A DNA stretch of 64,000 bases, from positions 82,671,895 through 82,735,894 of the forward strand of contig CM077676.1 of assembly GCA_039707655.1 (NCBI GenBank). The letters run 5' to 3'. Every line of letters begins with the position of its first letter. Positions within the stretch are counted from its first letter, which is position 1. The notes below the pieces were generated by a model. The model searched no databases, was not told where the DNA came from, and saw nothing but the letters and a program-made list of their open reading frames with translations. This stretch comes from Elymus sibiricus (taxonomy: Eukaryota; Streptophyta; Magnoliopsida; Poales; Poaceae). Positions 49,682 to 61,107 of the stretch are shown here, in pieces. A program made the position numbers and the translations under genes.

Positions 49682-50117
49682 CCTATGTCGAGAGTGCTCG
49701 AGCAGCCACCGAGAGCGCTCAGTCATATTCCGAGAGCGCTCAGGCATATTCCGAGAGCGCTAGAGCAGCCGCTGCGAGTGCGCAAGCAGCCGCGGAGAGT
49801 GCGCGAGCAGCCGTCGAAGCTGCGAGGACCACCCAAGAGGAGATCACGAAGATGACGGAAGGCGAGGATAGCTCATGATGGATGGAGCTGAACAACTAGT
49901 GCACTGCTTTCATGTGATCTATATGATCGATGTGTGTGAACTTAATTTCTAAGTTGCTATGATGGAGCTCTACACTTTTGCTTCCGAACTACTAATGAAC
50001 TGTGCAACGTGGAGATTTGTATTGTCTATGGTGCTATGAACATTATGATGTGACTTTGCTCTATGTGATTGGATAACTATTAAATTGACTTGTTGGCTTC
50101 TTTATTTATTTACGTAG

Positions 50118-50423
50118 ATGAAGTGGAACTGGTATGTGGTGTACATTGGGAAGAATCCTGGAATTTATAATTCATGGGAGATATGCAAGGAGCAAGTGGA
50201 CGGTTACAGAAACAGCTGCTACAAAGGATATAAGACTAAAAAAGAAGCTGAGTGTCATTATGCCAACTACGTCCGCAGAGAAGTTGAGGATCCTTATGTC
50301 AATTACGTCCACAAAGAGAAAATCAACTATGAAGTATGCAAGACCGTGTGGACAAGTGGACGAGTAAAGAATTTGATTATCTTTATCCAGCTCATTGTCA
50401 TTATGGTATTGTTGTTATCATGA
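50118..50423 (+). CDS. RNase H1 N-terminal (Cauli_VI-like) domain protein in the CACTA
   Basis: The frame is 101 codons with an ATG directly after an acceptor-like TTTACGTAG. Residues 1-48 (KWNWYVVYIGKNPGIYNSWE, CKEQVDGYRNSCYKGYKT, KKEAE) match the small RNA:DNA-hybrid-binding fold at the N-terminus of eukaryotic RNase H1, shared with caulimovirus viroplasmin (Pfam Cauli_VI). Residues 50-80 are an imperfect repeat (CHYANYVRREVEDPYVNYV). The C-terminus is a membrane-type segment (LIIFIQLIVIMVLLLS). There is no RNase H catalytic domain. It could be a captured gene fragment or a later exon of the split gene upstream. Its activity is unknown. Confidence 0.65.
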   Translation: MKWNWYVVYIGKNPGIYNSWEICKEQVDGYRNSCYKGYKTKKEAECHYANYVRREVEDPYVNYVHKEKINYEVCKTVWTSGRVKNLIIFIQLIVIMVLLLS

Positions 50424-50619
50424 GGTCTTGTATGTATGTGTACGTACTAATGATGCGACATGAGTTGTTGTACACTAATGCGTACATCTATTATTTGTAT
50501 GAAGTTTAGATTATTGCTATGTTAAATGTAATGTGTATGATCGCTTACGTTAGTTGTATGCTGTAATGTGGTTATTTGTATCCTGTAATGTGTATTAGGG
50601 GCTGAAATGGCTGGAGGCT

Positions 50620-50853
50620 GAAGAGATAGCTGTGGCGGGTGACAGGTACAGCCCACCACAACTAATAACATATACCAATGGCGGGCAAGTAGGGCTGCCC
50701 GCCACTGAATGGGCTCTAACAGTGGCGGGCGCCCGCCCGCCACTGATGCCATAATAGCAGTGGTGGGAGGTCGGTGGCGGGCGCCCCTGGGAGCCTTGCC
50801 CGCCACTGCTGGCCTTTTCCCACCCGCCACTGCTAGGCATTCCTGCAGTAGTG
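50620..50853. repeat. Right subterminal repeats of the CACTA
   Basis: At least ten GTGGCGGGC or GCCCGCCAC words in both directions occur in 230 bp, ending in CATTCCTGCAGTAGTG. The matching left block is 38815-39190. Several pairs are close enough to fold into hairpins, such as GTGGCGGGCGCCCGCCCGCC. Confidence 0.85.
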
Positions 50854-50856
50854 GGA

Positions 50857-52498
50857 GGTCCGGTGGCCACCTCGGCTGGCTTGATCTTCGGCCAGTGCAC
50901 CATGGTTTTGCCGAAGGCCATCCAAGCTCCCTCAATGCACACGTAGCGCTTCCAGGCATCAATCCGGGGTGTGGCATCGTACAACTTCTGCACTAAGCCA
51001 AAATAGCTGCTCGGTAGCGGCTCCGAAGGCCACAGCTTGACGCAGAGGTCCTTCATCGTCGGCTCCGCCATTCGATGCAACTCCATCAGCTGCTTCATCT
51101 GGTTGTTGAGGAGGGGAGGGTGTTCGGGCGCTTGAAACTGCGCCCAAAACAGCCTCTGCTCGGCACGACCCTCCTGGGTTGCAAAGAACCTAGCCACATC
51201 CGATGCACTCCTCGGGAGGTCCGCAAAGGCGCCTGGGGAACGCCACACTCGCGTGAGCAAAGCGAACCTGTTACCACCAAAGACACTTTGCAGCAAGTAT
51301 GGCTTACCATCCGCAATAAGTTTAACTTGGCGGGGTTCCTCTTGGTAGCCTCGCGCCTCCGTCCGCGCCTCCTTAGCCGCCGATCCTAGTGAGGTTAGCT
51401 CGGCGGCCTGATTCTTGTTCTTCTGCTCAAGGACCTCACATTTTGTGACGGCATCCTTGAGCTCTTGCTGCACTTCAGACACTCTGGCCTCGTGCTTCTG
51501 GCTAGCGGTTCTTACCGTAGCCAGTTCGGCAGCGGCCTGTTCGGCCGCAGCCTTCTGCTCCGCAGCTTCCAGCTGAGACTTCCTCAGCTCGGCCTTGAGG
51601 TTCTCGACCTCCGCGGCAGCAGCTGCAATAATATCAGTTGCACCCAGTTTAGGTTAATTACTTAAACCTTACTTCAAACTGCTATAGTAAACAGTGTAGT
51701 TCGGCCTTGCCTTGCGCCTCATCGAACCGCTTATTCAGCAGGCCGAGGTCGTCCTCGGAGCTCTTGAGCTTCTAATTCAGCTCGGCCAACTCCTCGGCGT
51801 TGGCGGCTGCCGCCGAGGATGACGCCTGCACATTACACTAAGCACATTAGGAGCCGAGTTATCGATTTTTGATCCTCTGACCGGCCTTTTTCAAGCCAGC
51901 CAGAGTCTCGGGGGCTACTGTGTATGAGGTTACATATTCATATAAAAGAAATTTTCTAAGGAAAAGACATTACATGGCCTACCTTGAAGCCTGTGAGAAG
52001 GCCGCTGAAGGCCTCCTTCAGTCCGTTGTCCACGAACCGAAGACTTTGCAACACCGCGCCCATAAGGGCACGGTGCTCTTCGGTGATAGAGGAGCTGGTT
52101 AAAGCTTCCTCCATCTCGTCCAGGCACCCGGTCGAAACCCGCTCTGGAGCGGGCGGGGGTGGCGGGGGCACCTCGACTCCTCCTTCTGTGGAGACTGGAA
52201 TGGTTGGCTTCGGGTGCCTTGACGGCTCCGAAGCTACTCTTGGGGAAAGCTTCGATAGTCCGGGCTCCCCCTCTTCGTTCGCCAGAGGGGTTCTCCCCTC
52301 CTGGTCTTCGGTGGCCGAGGTATGTACCTCGGCCATAAGGATGTCGCCACCTTCCCCTGTGTGCGGCACGGGAGGGGTCCTCCTTGACAGAACCTCCTCG
52401 ACCTCCTCGACGATCAAAGGAGGCGAGGCACGCGACTCGGTCCCACTCTCCGCCAGCGCAGCCGGTGGAGAATCCCCCTCCGAGACTCGATCGGTAGG
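50857..52498 (-). pseudogene. Element A antisense gene, C-terminal half
   Basis: This holds the coiled-coil exon (VQQELKDAVTKCEVLEQKNK, EQRLFWAQFQAPEHPPLLN, FGKTMVHWPKIKPA) and most of exon 3 (51983-52498; VEEVLSRRTPPVPHTGEGGD, PPPPPPAPERVSTG). The extreme C-terminus is separated by the CACTA and lies before 38784. Exon 3 is cut at 52498 by T-element 2 and continues at 61113-61128. Unlike B, the proline-run region is in frame here. Confidence 0.7.
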
Positions 52499-54065
52499 TG
52501 ATACGTCTCCAACGTATCTATAATTTTTGATTGTTCCATGCTGTTATATTATCAATCTTGGATGTTTTTATAATCATTTACAACAATTATATATCATTTT
52601 TGGAGACTAACCTATTAACTTAGTGCCTAATGCCAGTTGCAGTTTTCTGCCCTGTTTTTGTTTTACAGAAAATCAATACCAAACGAAGTCCAAATGCCAC
52701 GAAACTTTTTGGAGATTTTTTATTGGCCAAGATAAACACTAGAAGCTTCGGGAGAGGGCCATAATACCTAGGAGGTGGCCACGAGCCACCAGGGCGCGCC
52801 TGGGGGCGGGGGGCAGGCGCGCCCTGGTGCCTCGTGGCCCCCCCTTTGCTCCGTTTAACCTAATTCCAGCACTATAAATTCAGAAAAAATCAGAAACCCT
52901 CAAGGGAGTCCACGAAATACTTTTTCCGCCGCCGCAAGTTTCTCTTCCAGAGAGATCCCATCTGGGGTCCTTCTCCGGAACTCCGCCGGAGGGGGAATCG
53001 ATCACGGAGGGGCTCTACATCAACCTTGCTGCCCTTCTGATGATGCGTGAGTAGTTTACCACAGACCTTCGGGTCCATAGGCAGTAGCTAGATGGCTTCT
53101 TCTCTCTTTTTGATCTTCAATACAATGTTCTCTTCGATGTTCTTGGAGTTTTGTCCGATGTAATCACTTTTTGCGGTGTGTTTGTTGGGATCCGATGAAT
53201 TGTGAGTTTATGATCAGATTATCCATGAATTTATTCGAGTCTTTGTTGCACTCTTTTATGCATGATTATTATATCCTCGTATTTCTTCTCCGATTTATTG
53301 ATTTGGTTTGGCCAACTGAGTTGATTTATCTTGCCATGGGAAGAGGTGCTTTGTAATGGGTTCGATCTTGCGTTGCTCAATCCCAGTGACAGAAAGGGAC
53401 ATGACGCGTATGTATCATTGCTATTAAGGGTAAAAAGATGGGGTTTATTCATACGTGAGTTTATCTTGTCTACATCATATCATCGTTCTTAAGGCGTTAC
53501 TCCGTTCTTTATGGACTTAATACACTAGATGCATGCTGGATAGCGGTCGATGTGTGGAGTAATAATAGTAGATGCAGGCAGCAGTCGGTCTACTTGTCTC
53601 GGACGTGATGCCTATATACATGATCATTGCCTTGGATATCGTCATGATTATTTGTTTTTCTATCAATTGCCCAACAGTAATTTGTCTACCCACCGTAGGC
53701 TATTTTCTCGAGAGAAGCCTCTAGTGAAATCTATGGCCCCCGGGTCTATCTAAATCATATTACTAAAACCCTAAAAATATTGCTGCCATTTTCTTTTATT
53801 TATTTTATTTTGTATTTTTGTTTCAATCTATCCATCTATCATATACAATTTAATCTTGTAATTGACCGCCAAGGGATTGACAACCCCTCGTTTGCGTTGG
53901 GTGCAAGGATTTGTTGTTTGTGTGTAGGTGCTGCTAACGAGGTGTTGCGTGATTCTCCTACTGGTTTGATAACCTTGGTTTCATAACTGAGGGAAGTACT
54001 TATCTCTATTGTGCTGCATCATCCCTTCCTCTTCGGGGAAATACCAACGCAAGCTACAAGTAGCA
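52499..54065 (+). repeat. 5' LTR of T-element 2
   Basis: This 1567 bp LTR is followed by GGAAGAATTTC and TAGCGCCGTTGCCGGGGA, where the primer-site-like block has one change (TGG to TAG) relative to T-element 1. Confidence 0.9.
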
Positions 54066-54292
54066 GGAAGAATTTCTAGCGCCGTTGCCGGGGAGACATC
54101 ATCAACATCTATCAAGTACCTTTGCATAAACTCTCATCTCCTTGCATTTATTTTATTTGCCTCTCGTTTTCATCTCCCCCACTTCTAAAAAGTTTTTACA
54201 AAAACACAAAAACATTTTATTTGCTCGTTTGCTTGTGTTGCCATGTGCTTACTATTTGCTTTCATCTTTGCTAGCTAAAAAAATCCATTGAT

Positions 54293-55066
54293 ATGGATCC
54301 TCATCAACTAGCTAAGCTTTTCAAAAGATCCAATTATAATGAACCAATTGCTAGTGATTTGAGAGCTCTTGATTTTCTCTATGAAGTTTTGCTTAAAAAT
54401 CATGAATCTGAAAATTGTGATGAAGTGTTAGAAGAAAAAATTTATAAAGTGATTCATGATAGCTCCTTGATTGAAAAGCATGATTGCAATGATGTTACTA
54501 TAAATTCTATTAATGTAAATTGTGCTAATAATATGCAAAACTACAAGCTTGGGGATGATAATTTTGTTATGTCCACTACTTATTGCAATGATCATGATTG
54601 GGGTGATAATGCTTCTTATGATCTTGAAAATTTATTTAAGCCTCATGATGAATATGTTATTGATAATAAAATTTGCAATACTATTAAAAGTGGGTTCGGA
54701 AGAGCGTCAACTTTAGGTAATAATAATCCCACTATTTTGGAAGAGTGTCAACTTTGCATGCATGTGGATCATGTAGAGAATATGTTATGTGATAGCTATA
54801 TTGTTGAATTTGATTATGATCCTACATGTAATTATTATGAGAGAGGAAAATATGGTTGTAGAAATTTTCATGTTACTAACTTACCTCTCGTCATGTTGAG
54901 ATTGTCAATGTTTTATTCTTCTCCCATGCATATGCTAGATATTTCTCGTCTTGATAGTTTGTTTGCATATAAAATGCCTATGCATAGGAAGTATGTTAGA
55001 CTTAAATGTGTTTGTCACATGTATTATGATGCTCTCTTTGTGCTTCAATTCTTATCTTTCATGTGA
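54293..55066 (+). CDS. Unknown 257-residue ORF of T-element 2
   Basis: The ATG at 54293 lies 227 bp after the LTR, about where gag starts in T-element 1. The protein (start MDPHQLAKLFKRSNYNEP) is acidic, with many Asn, Asp and Cys/His residues (CQLCMHVDHVENMLC, CNYYERGKYGC, CVCHMYYDALF) that could bind metal, though I match no known zinc finger. The frame is undamaged while its element is at least as old as a nested Copia insertion that recombined to a solo LTR. A central motif KSGFGRASTLGNNNPTILE resembles the linker of T-element 1. I do not recognise a function; it may be a diverged accessory or packaging protein. Confidence 0.6.
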   Translation: MDPHQLAKLFKRSNYNEPIASDLRALDFLYEVLLKNHESENCDEVLEEKIYKVIHDSSLIEKHDCNDVTINSINVNCANNMQNYKLGDDNFVMSTTYCNDHDWGDNASYDLENLFKPHDEYVIDNKICNTIKSGFGRASTLGNNNPTILEECQLCMHVDHVENMLCDSYIVEFDYDPTCNYYERGKYGCRNFHVTNLPLVMLRLSMFYSSPMHMLDISRLDSLFAYKMPMHRKYVRLKCVCHMYYDALFVLQFLSFM

Positions 55067-55971
55067 GCATCATTGAAATCTCAAAGCCTATCTTAATGGC
55101 TATAAAGAAAGCGCTTGTTGGGAGGCAACCCAACGAATAAAATATATTTTTTCTGTTATTGTGTGTTTTCACATTTATGCTACTGGTATGAGTGTGTTTT
55201 TGTGTTTTTAATTAGTGTTTGTGCCAAGTAAAGCCTTTAGGATGATTTGGAAGATAATATAATTGATGCTGTTTGGAAAACAGAAAGTTTTGCGTCCAGT
55301 GCCCGAATTTTGTCTCTGTACTGGTGCGTCAGAAAAATCTGAAATTTTTACAAAGTATTGGTATATGAATTTACCACGTTGTCCTAGTTTTTCAGAATTT
55401 TTGGAGTTACAGAAGTATGGCTTTTAAATAGATTGCTACAGACTGTTCTGTTTTTGACAGATTCTGTTTTTGATGCACTACTTGCTTGTTTTGATGAATC
55501 TATGGATTGTATCGGGGGGTATAAGCCATGGTGAAGTTAGAGTACAGTAGGTATAATGCAAAAATAAAATAATGAATGTGTTTGCAACAGTACTTAGAGT
55601 AGTGATTTATTTTGTTATACTAACAGATCTCACGAAGGTTTTGTTGAGTTTTGTGTGATTGAAGTTTTCAAGTTTTGGGTGAGATCACGATGGATGAAGG
55701 AATAAGGAGTAGAAAAAGCCTAAGCTTGGGGATGCCTGAGGCACCCCAAGGTAATATTCTAGGAAGACTCAAGCGTCTAAGCTTGGGGATGCCCCGGATG
55801 GCATCCCCTCTTTCTTCTACCAACCATCGGTAATTTAACTTGGAGCCATATTTTTATTCGTCACATGATATGTGTTTTGCTTGGAGCGTCTGGTATTATA
55901 TGAGTCTTTGCTTTGTTTGCTTTTTAGCTTGTCACAATCATCTTTGCTGAACACACTTATCTTGAGAGAGC
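55067..55971 (+). other. Non-coding internal region of T-element 2, left of the solo LTR
   Basis: It is collinear with 30158-31070. It carries TTGGGAGGCAACCCAA near 55119 and the paired stem-loops at 55723-55808 (CTTGGGGatGCCtgaGGCaCCCCAAG, and GGGGATGCC-ccggat-GGCATCCCC). There is no gene. Confidence 0.7.
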
Positions 55972-57940
55972 TGTAGGAGATATGCCCTAGAGGCAATAAT
56001 AAATGTTATTATTTATCTCCATGTTTGTAATTATGTTTATGTTCCATGCTATAACTGCTATGGTTCTCGAGTCTACAATAACCACGAGGCTCGGAGGAAG
56101 ACTCATATGCACGTGTGGAATAATAAACGGTAAAATGTATTCCTAGTCTGGCCTCTAAGACTAGCTCAAGTGTTGCATGATGGTTCTGTTTTCCTGATCA
56201 TAGGCATGACTATGCTGGCAACTTTGAGGGCACAATGTTAGGAGAACACTTGTGTTGAATCGACCCGAATTGATGTTATGCTATGAGATACATTCGTCAC
56301 AAGTTAATGGTTAATAACACAGAGAAAGTTAACGTTTGCATAATTCCTTAGACCATGAGGGTATCGAGTTTTCTTCATGCTTGTTCATGAACTTTGGGGT
56401 TTGTTAAACGTCATCCGTAAATGGGTGGCTATTACGGCGGCTTACGGGTTCATGGAAAAGTGTGTCAAGGGACTTGATAGCTCAAGATTGGGATTTGCTC
56501 CTCCGACGATGGAGAGATATCTCTGGGCCCTCTCGGTGTTCCGGTATCCACCATCGTCTGGCCAGACACATTGTGATTTGATCACAGGGATGCCGGAACA
56601 CGGGAACGAGAAAAGAGAACAAAACCGGCAACGAGGTAACTGGCATAGTGGACAAGTTGTTGATCCACGGGGATGCCGATAAATCTCACCTCAGGTTTTG
56701 TAACATATTGCGAGGCAACAGGAATAGCACACGGCAACTAGAGGTTCACTCGAATATTTATTCGTGTGGGTATAGGGGTCAATATGGGTGTCCACGGCTC
56801 CGATGTTGATCATTGATCGAAAAGTGTTCCGGCCATGTCTATGCTTCACCGAACCTATAGGGTCACACACTTAAGGGTCATCTATCTGCTGAATACTAGA
56901 CAGGGAGTCTGAGAGAAAGTCACCGGAAAAGTTTCAGAGACAGCGGAAAAGTTCCGGAGAGAGAGCACCGGAATAGTTTCGGTAAAACTGAAAAGTTGTT
57001 TCAGGGTATACCCTTGAGTCAAATTGGTTTCGGCACACATCTGGAAATTCTTGGTGGGTGCCAGAATTGTTCTGGAAACTTCTGGGATTTTTCCGGGATA
57101 AAAACCGGAAATGTTCCGGAGCTGCCGGAACCGGTTTGGTTGCTTTTCGCAGATGAAAATCACTAATCCGAAATTGTTTCGGAACGCGTCCAAAATCATT
57201 TTAGTGGGTACTGGAATTATTCTAAGACCCACAGAAATATTTTCGGATTTAACGGTCGCGGAAAAATGTTTCTGTGAATAGTGAAAGTCCTTTTTGGGTG
57301 GCTTCTTGGAGAAGCCACCTTGAGGGCCTTTTGGTATTTTTCCCCTTGGCTTCTTGGAGAAGCCACCCTTGGGCTTGGCCTATAAATAGGGGTGGAGGGG
57401 GCTGCCTAAAGACACACTCTTTCTCAACATACACAAGCCATGCATGATCTGGCCTTCTCTCTCCCTCCCCGCGAAATAGTTTCGTAGAGCCGAAAGGCTG
57501 TCTGGGTTCCGGTGGGAACTAGTTCTGGACGGCGAAGCCCTGCCGGATAGATGACACCGTATGTGTGCAACCCCGTAGAGAGGTCGTAGGTTCGATCTTT
57601 TTGCCTGAGGGGCTGTTCGACAGTGCCTCCCGAAGGGCTGTTCGAGTGACCGTCCGAGTTTCGAGCGTCCTCCCGAAGGGCTGTCCGTGACACCGTCCGA
57701 GGGACTATCCGACTGCCTCCCGGAGGGCTGTCCGAGGGGCAGACGAGGGAGAACATCCTCGCGGTTGGGAGGTTGTAAAATCCTAGCTGCGGGGATCTGC
57801 ACCGCCGACCGTCATCGACTCTACTTCCGCTGCGCTACGAGTCGGTAACGAAAAGATCAAACCTTGTATGCAGTTTCCATAGTGGTCCTGGGCTGGTGCG
57901 TAGGTCGGAAATTTTTTGTTTTCTGCTGCATTCCCCTACA
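55972..57940 (+). mobile_element. Solo LTR of a Copia element (BARE/Angela-like)
   Basis: This 1969 bp LTR runs TGTAGGAGATATGCCCTAGA to TTCCCCTACA, flanked by AGAGC (55967-55971, 57941-57945). The start resembles the BARE/WIS/Angela LTR start. CCTATAAATAGGGG near 57380 is the TATA region. Notable inner structure: GGCTTCTTGGAGAAGCC occurs twice near 57301 and 57347, and CCGGAA/TTCCGG words cluster at 56900-57190. No internal domain remains, so the element was removed by LTR-LTR recombination. Confidence 0.92.
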
Positions 57941-57971
57941 AGAGCCACACGTTTATCATCATTTGTTAGAA

Positions 57972-58228
57972 TACTCTATGTGCTTCACTTAAATTTTTTG
58001 AGCTAGGCAGTTGCTCTAGTGCTTCACTTAAATCTTTTTGAGCACGGCGGTGGCTATATTTTGAAGAAATAAACTCTCATGCTTCACTTATATTATTTTG
58101 AGAGTAGATTAAAATTTTGAAGAAATGAATTCTCATGCTTCACTTATATTATTTTGAGAATTGAAAAGATTGAAATTTTGAAGTAATATTTGCACTCTCA
58201 TGCTTCACTTAAATCTTTTTGAGAGCTG
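57972..58228 (+). other. Hairpin array of T-element 2
   Basis: Five repeats of the TGCTTCACTTA loop. Stems are AACTCTCA/TGAGAGT, AATTCTCA/TGAGAATT and others. The AATTCTCA/TGAGAATT stem differs from the AACTCTCA/TGAGAGTT stem by a C-G to T-A swap on both arms. Confidence 0.7.
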
Positions 58229-59538
58229 ATGATAGTAACGGTAATTTGCACAAGATATGAATTTGGTCCCAAAGTGATGAATATTCAAGAGGGATATAAT
58301 AAAAACTTTCATATAGATCATTGGATATAATAAGTGTGATTCCTTGCAATAGTTTTGCGATATGGAAATGATAATATGTGAGTCATGTTAGTGAGTAATT
58401 GTGATTTAGTAAGAATATTAGTGTTAAGGTTTGTGATTCCCTATGCATGCACATCAAGTAAATAGTTATGCAAAGAAATTATATCCTACTTATGGTGCAT
58501 TATTCGATGTTAGTTATGTTCAATGCATGTTTATGACCGTTTTCGTTTTTTGGTTGGTTGCTTCTCAATCTTTTGCTAGCCTTCATTTGTACTAAGCGGA
58601 AATACTGCTTGTGCATCCAAAATCCTTAAACCCAAGTTGTGCCAAATGAGTCCACTATATCTACCTATATGCGGTATTTCAATGCCGTTCCAAGTAAATT
58701 TGTGTGTGCCAACTCTAATTTTCAAAATAATTTTTCTGTTTTGTGTGCCCGTACCGCTCATGAAGCGGTAGGGGGTAGCCATTATTTTCCATGCTAGGTG
58801 TGTTATTCTCACGATGAGTGTTTATTCACTTGTCATTGCACGAGAGAGTGGCTGGTAATAGGGATGCCCAGTCCCACAATGAAATCAAAAATTAATAACA
58901 ACAAAATTCCTTGGAAAGTGTTGGTTTGGAGGGCACCCGTGGATACGGCTAGCCATGGATTGTGAAAGAATGGTGGAAAGGAAATAAACTTTACTTTCTG
59001 TTTGGGAACCGCCTATGATGTGTCTAGCATGGAAAATATTGGGAATTCTCAGTCGTTTTCGTTGACAGGAAAAGCAAGCCTCTCGAAATATTTTTATCTC
59101 TTTAATTTCAGCTTTGAGATCTGGCACATTTGACAAATCTCTGCTTCCCTCTGCGAAGGGCCTATCTATTTACTTTATTTGAGTCTCCATCTTCTCTTAC
59201 AAAAGCACCAACTAAACAGAACTATTGTCATACTTGTGCATTGTGTGTACCTAATATTTGAGTGTGTTTCATGAATGGATCAATGATTGAGCATAATGGG
59301 CTAGGGATAACTTTCTTTAGCGTTGATATTTTGAAAGACATGGTTGCTTGTTAGCATGCTTGAGTATTTATATCTTCATGTCAAATTATAGACTATTGCT
59401 TTGAATCATTCAAGTCCGATGTCCATGCTACAAAAGAAAAGAATATGTGATGAATATGATAGGCAGCATTCCACATCAAAAATTCTGTTTTTATCATTTA
59501 CCTACTCGAGGACGAGCAGGAATTAAGCTTGGGGATGC
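58229..59538 (+). other. Non-coding internal region of T-element 2, right part
   Basis: It is collinear with 31290-32615 of T-element 1 and ends AAGCTTGGGGATGC before the 3' LTR. The small ORFs here are also present in T-element 1, but their frames are not conserved, so I read no gene. Confidence 0.7.
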
Positions 59539-61107
59539 TAATACGTCTCCAACGTATCTATAATTTTGATTGTTCCATGCTGTTATATTATCAATCTTGG
59601 ATGTTTTTATAATCATTTACAGCAATTATATATCATTTTTGGAGACTAACCTATTAACTTAGTGCCCAGTGCCAGTTGCTGTTTTCTGCCCTATTTTTGT
59701 TTTACAGAAAATCAATACCAAACGAAGTCCAAATGCCACGAAACTTTTTGGAGATTTTTTATTGGCCAAGATAAACACTAGAAGCTTCAGGAGAGGGCCA
59801 GAAGACCCAGGAGGTGGCCAGGAGCCACCAGGACGCGCCTGGGGGGGGGGGGGGGCAGGCGCGCCCTGGTGCCTCGTGGGCCTCCCTTTGCTCCATTTGA
59901 CCTAATTTTAGCACTATAAATTCAGAAAAAATCAGAAACCCTCACGGGAGTCCACGGAATACTTTTTCCGCCGCCGCAAGTTTCTGTTCCCGAGAGATCC
60001 CATCTGGGGTCCTTCTCCGGTACTCCGCCGGAGGGAGAATCGATCACGGAGGGGCTCTACATCAACCTTGCTGCCCTTCCGATGATGCGTGAGTAGTTTA
60101 CCAAAGACCTTCAGGTCCATAGGCAGTAGCTAGATGGCTTCTTCTCTCTTTTTGATCTTCAATACAATGTTCTCCTCGATGTTCTTGGAGTTCTATCCGA
60201 TGTAATCACTTTTTGCGGTGTGTTTGTTGGGATCCGATGAATTGTGAGTTTATGATTAGATTATCCATGAATTTATTTGAGTCTTTTCTGCACACTTTTA
60301 TGCATGATTACTATAGCCTCGTATTTCTTCTCCGATCTATTGATTTGGTTTGGCCAACTGAGTTGATTTATCTTGCCATGGGAAGAGGTGCTTTGTAATG
60401 GGTTCGATCTTGCGTTGCTCAATCCTAGTGAGAGAAAGGGACAAGACGCGTATGTATCATTGCTATTAAGGGTAAAAAGATGGGGTTTATTCATACGTGT
60501 GTTTATCTTGTCTACATCATGTCATCGTTCTTAAGGCGTTACTCCATTCTTTATGGACTTAATACACTAGATGCATGCTGGATAGCGGTCGATGTGTGGA
60601 GTAATAGTAGTAGATGCAGGCAGGAGTCGGTCTACTTGTCTCGGACGTGATGCCTATATACATGATCATTGCCTTGGATATCGTCATGATTATTTGCTTT
60701 TCTATCAATTGCCCAACAGTAATTTGTCTACCCACCGTATGCTATTTTCTCGAGAGAAGCCTCTAGTGAAATCTATGGCCCTCGGGTCTATCTAAATCAT
60801 ATTACTAAAACCCTAAAAATATTGCTGCCATTTTCTTTTATTTATTTTATTTTGTATTTTTGTTTCAATCTATGCATCTATCATAAACAATTTAATCTTG
60901 CAATTGACCGCCGAGGGATTGACAACCCCTCGTTTGCGTTGGGTGCAAGGATTTGTTGTTTGTGTGCAGGTGCTGCTAACGAGGTGTTGTGTGATTCTCC
61001 TACTGGTTCGATAACCTTGGTTTCATAACTGAGGGAAATACTTATCTCTACTGTGCTGCATCATCCCTTTCTCTTCGGGGAAATACCAACGCAAGCTACA
61101 AGTAGCA
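59539..61107 (+). repeat. 3' LTR of T-element 2
   Basis: This 1569 bp LTR ends AAGTAGCA, followed by GTAGG. It has an expanded G-run (GGGGGGGGGGGG near 59840) where the 5' LTR has GGGGGCGGGGGG. Confidence 0.9.

Larger units (their letters stand above)
39987..49878 (+). pseudogene. CACTA internal gene, exon split by element B
   Basis: The coding part is 39987-40097 plus 49687-49878. ATG at 39987 follows an acceptor-like GATTTAG. The frame starts MKKPQRLVRT and reaches IVLAY at the insertion. It resumes in frame after element B with VESARAATESAQ and a run of ESA(Q/R)A-type Ala/Ser repeats, ending EEITKMTEGEDSS. The joined exon would be about 100 residues. The CCTAT target duplication is at 40093-40097 and 49682-49686. 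Function unknown; the repeats suggest an extended helix. Confidence 0.55.
38784..50853 (+). mobile_element. CACTA (En/Spm) transposon, non-autonomous, hosting element B
   Basis: The left end is CACTACTGGGAAAGG and the right end CATTCCTGCAGTAGTG, with the 3 bp target duplication GGA on both sides (38781-38783, 50854-50856). Subterminal regions carry many GTGGCGGGC / GCCCGCCAC words in both directions, the usual CACTA arrangement. Removing it restores the A sequence GGGGGTGGAGGTCCGGTGGCC-like to that of B (GGCGGCGGAGGTACGGTGGCC-like). Without B it is about 2.5 kb. It encodes no transposase, but has small exons and an RNase H1-N-like ORF. Confidence 0.92.
52499..61107 (+). mobile_element. T-element 2: same LTR family, different internal gene
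   Basis: LTRs are 52499-54065 and 59539-61107, target duplication GTAGG (52494-52498, 61108-61112). It entered exon 3 of element A's antisense gene. The 3' LTR begins TAATACG instead of TGATACG, a point change at the terminal dinucleotide. The internal region has one 257-codon ORF of unknown type and the same hairpin-rich 3' part as T-element 1, plus a solo Copia LTR. There is no gag, protease or polymerase, so it is wholly dependent on other elements. Confidence 0.92.

Noticed and set aside
57424..57802. Minus-strand ORFs in the solo LTR rich in SPSGG/GRS repeats
   Set aside because: They are produced by the repeated GAAGGGCTGTCCGAG words of the LTR and are not conserved in frame at 62802-63128.
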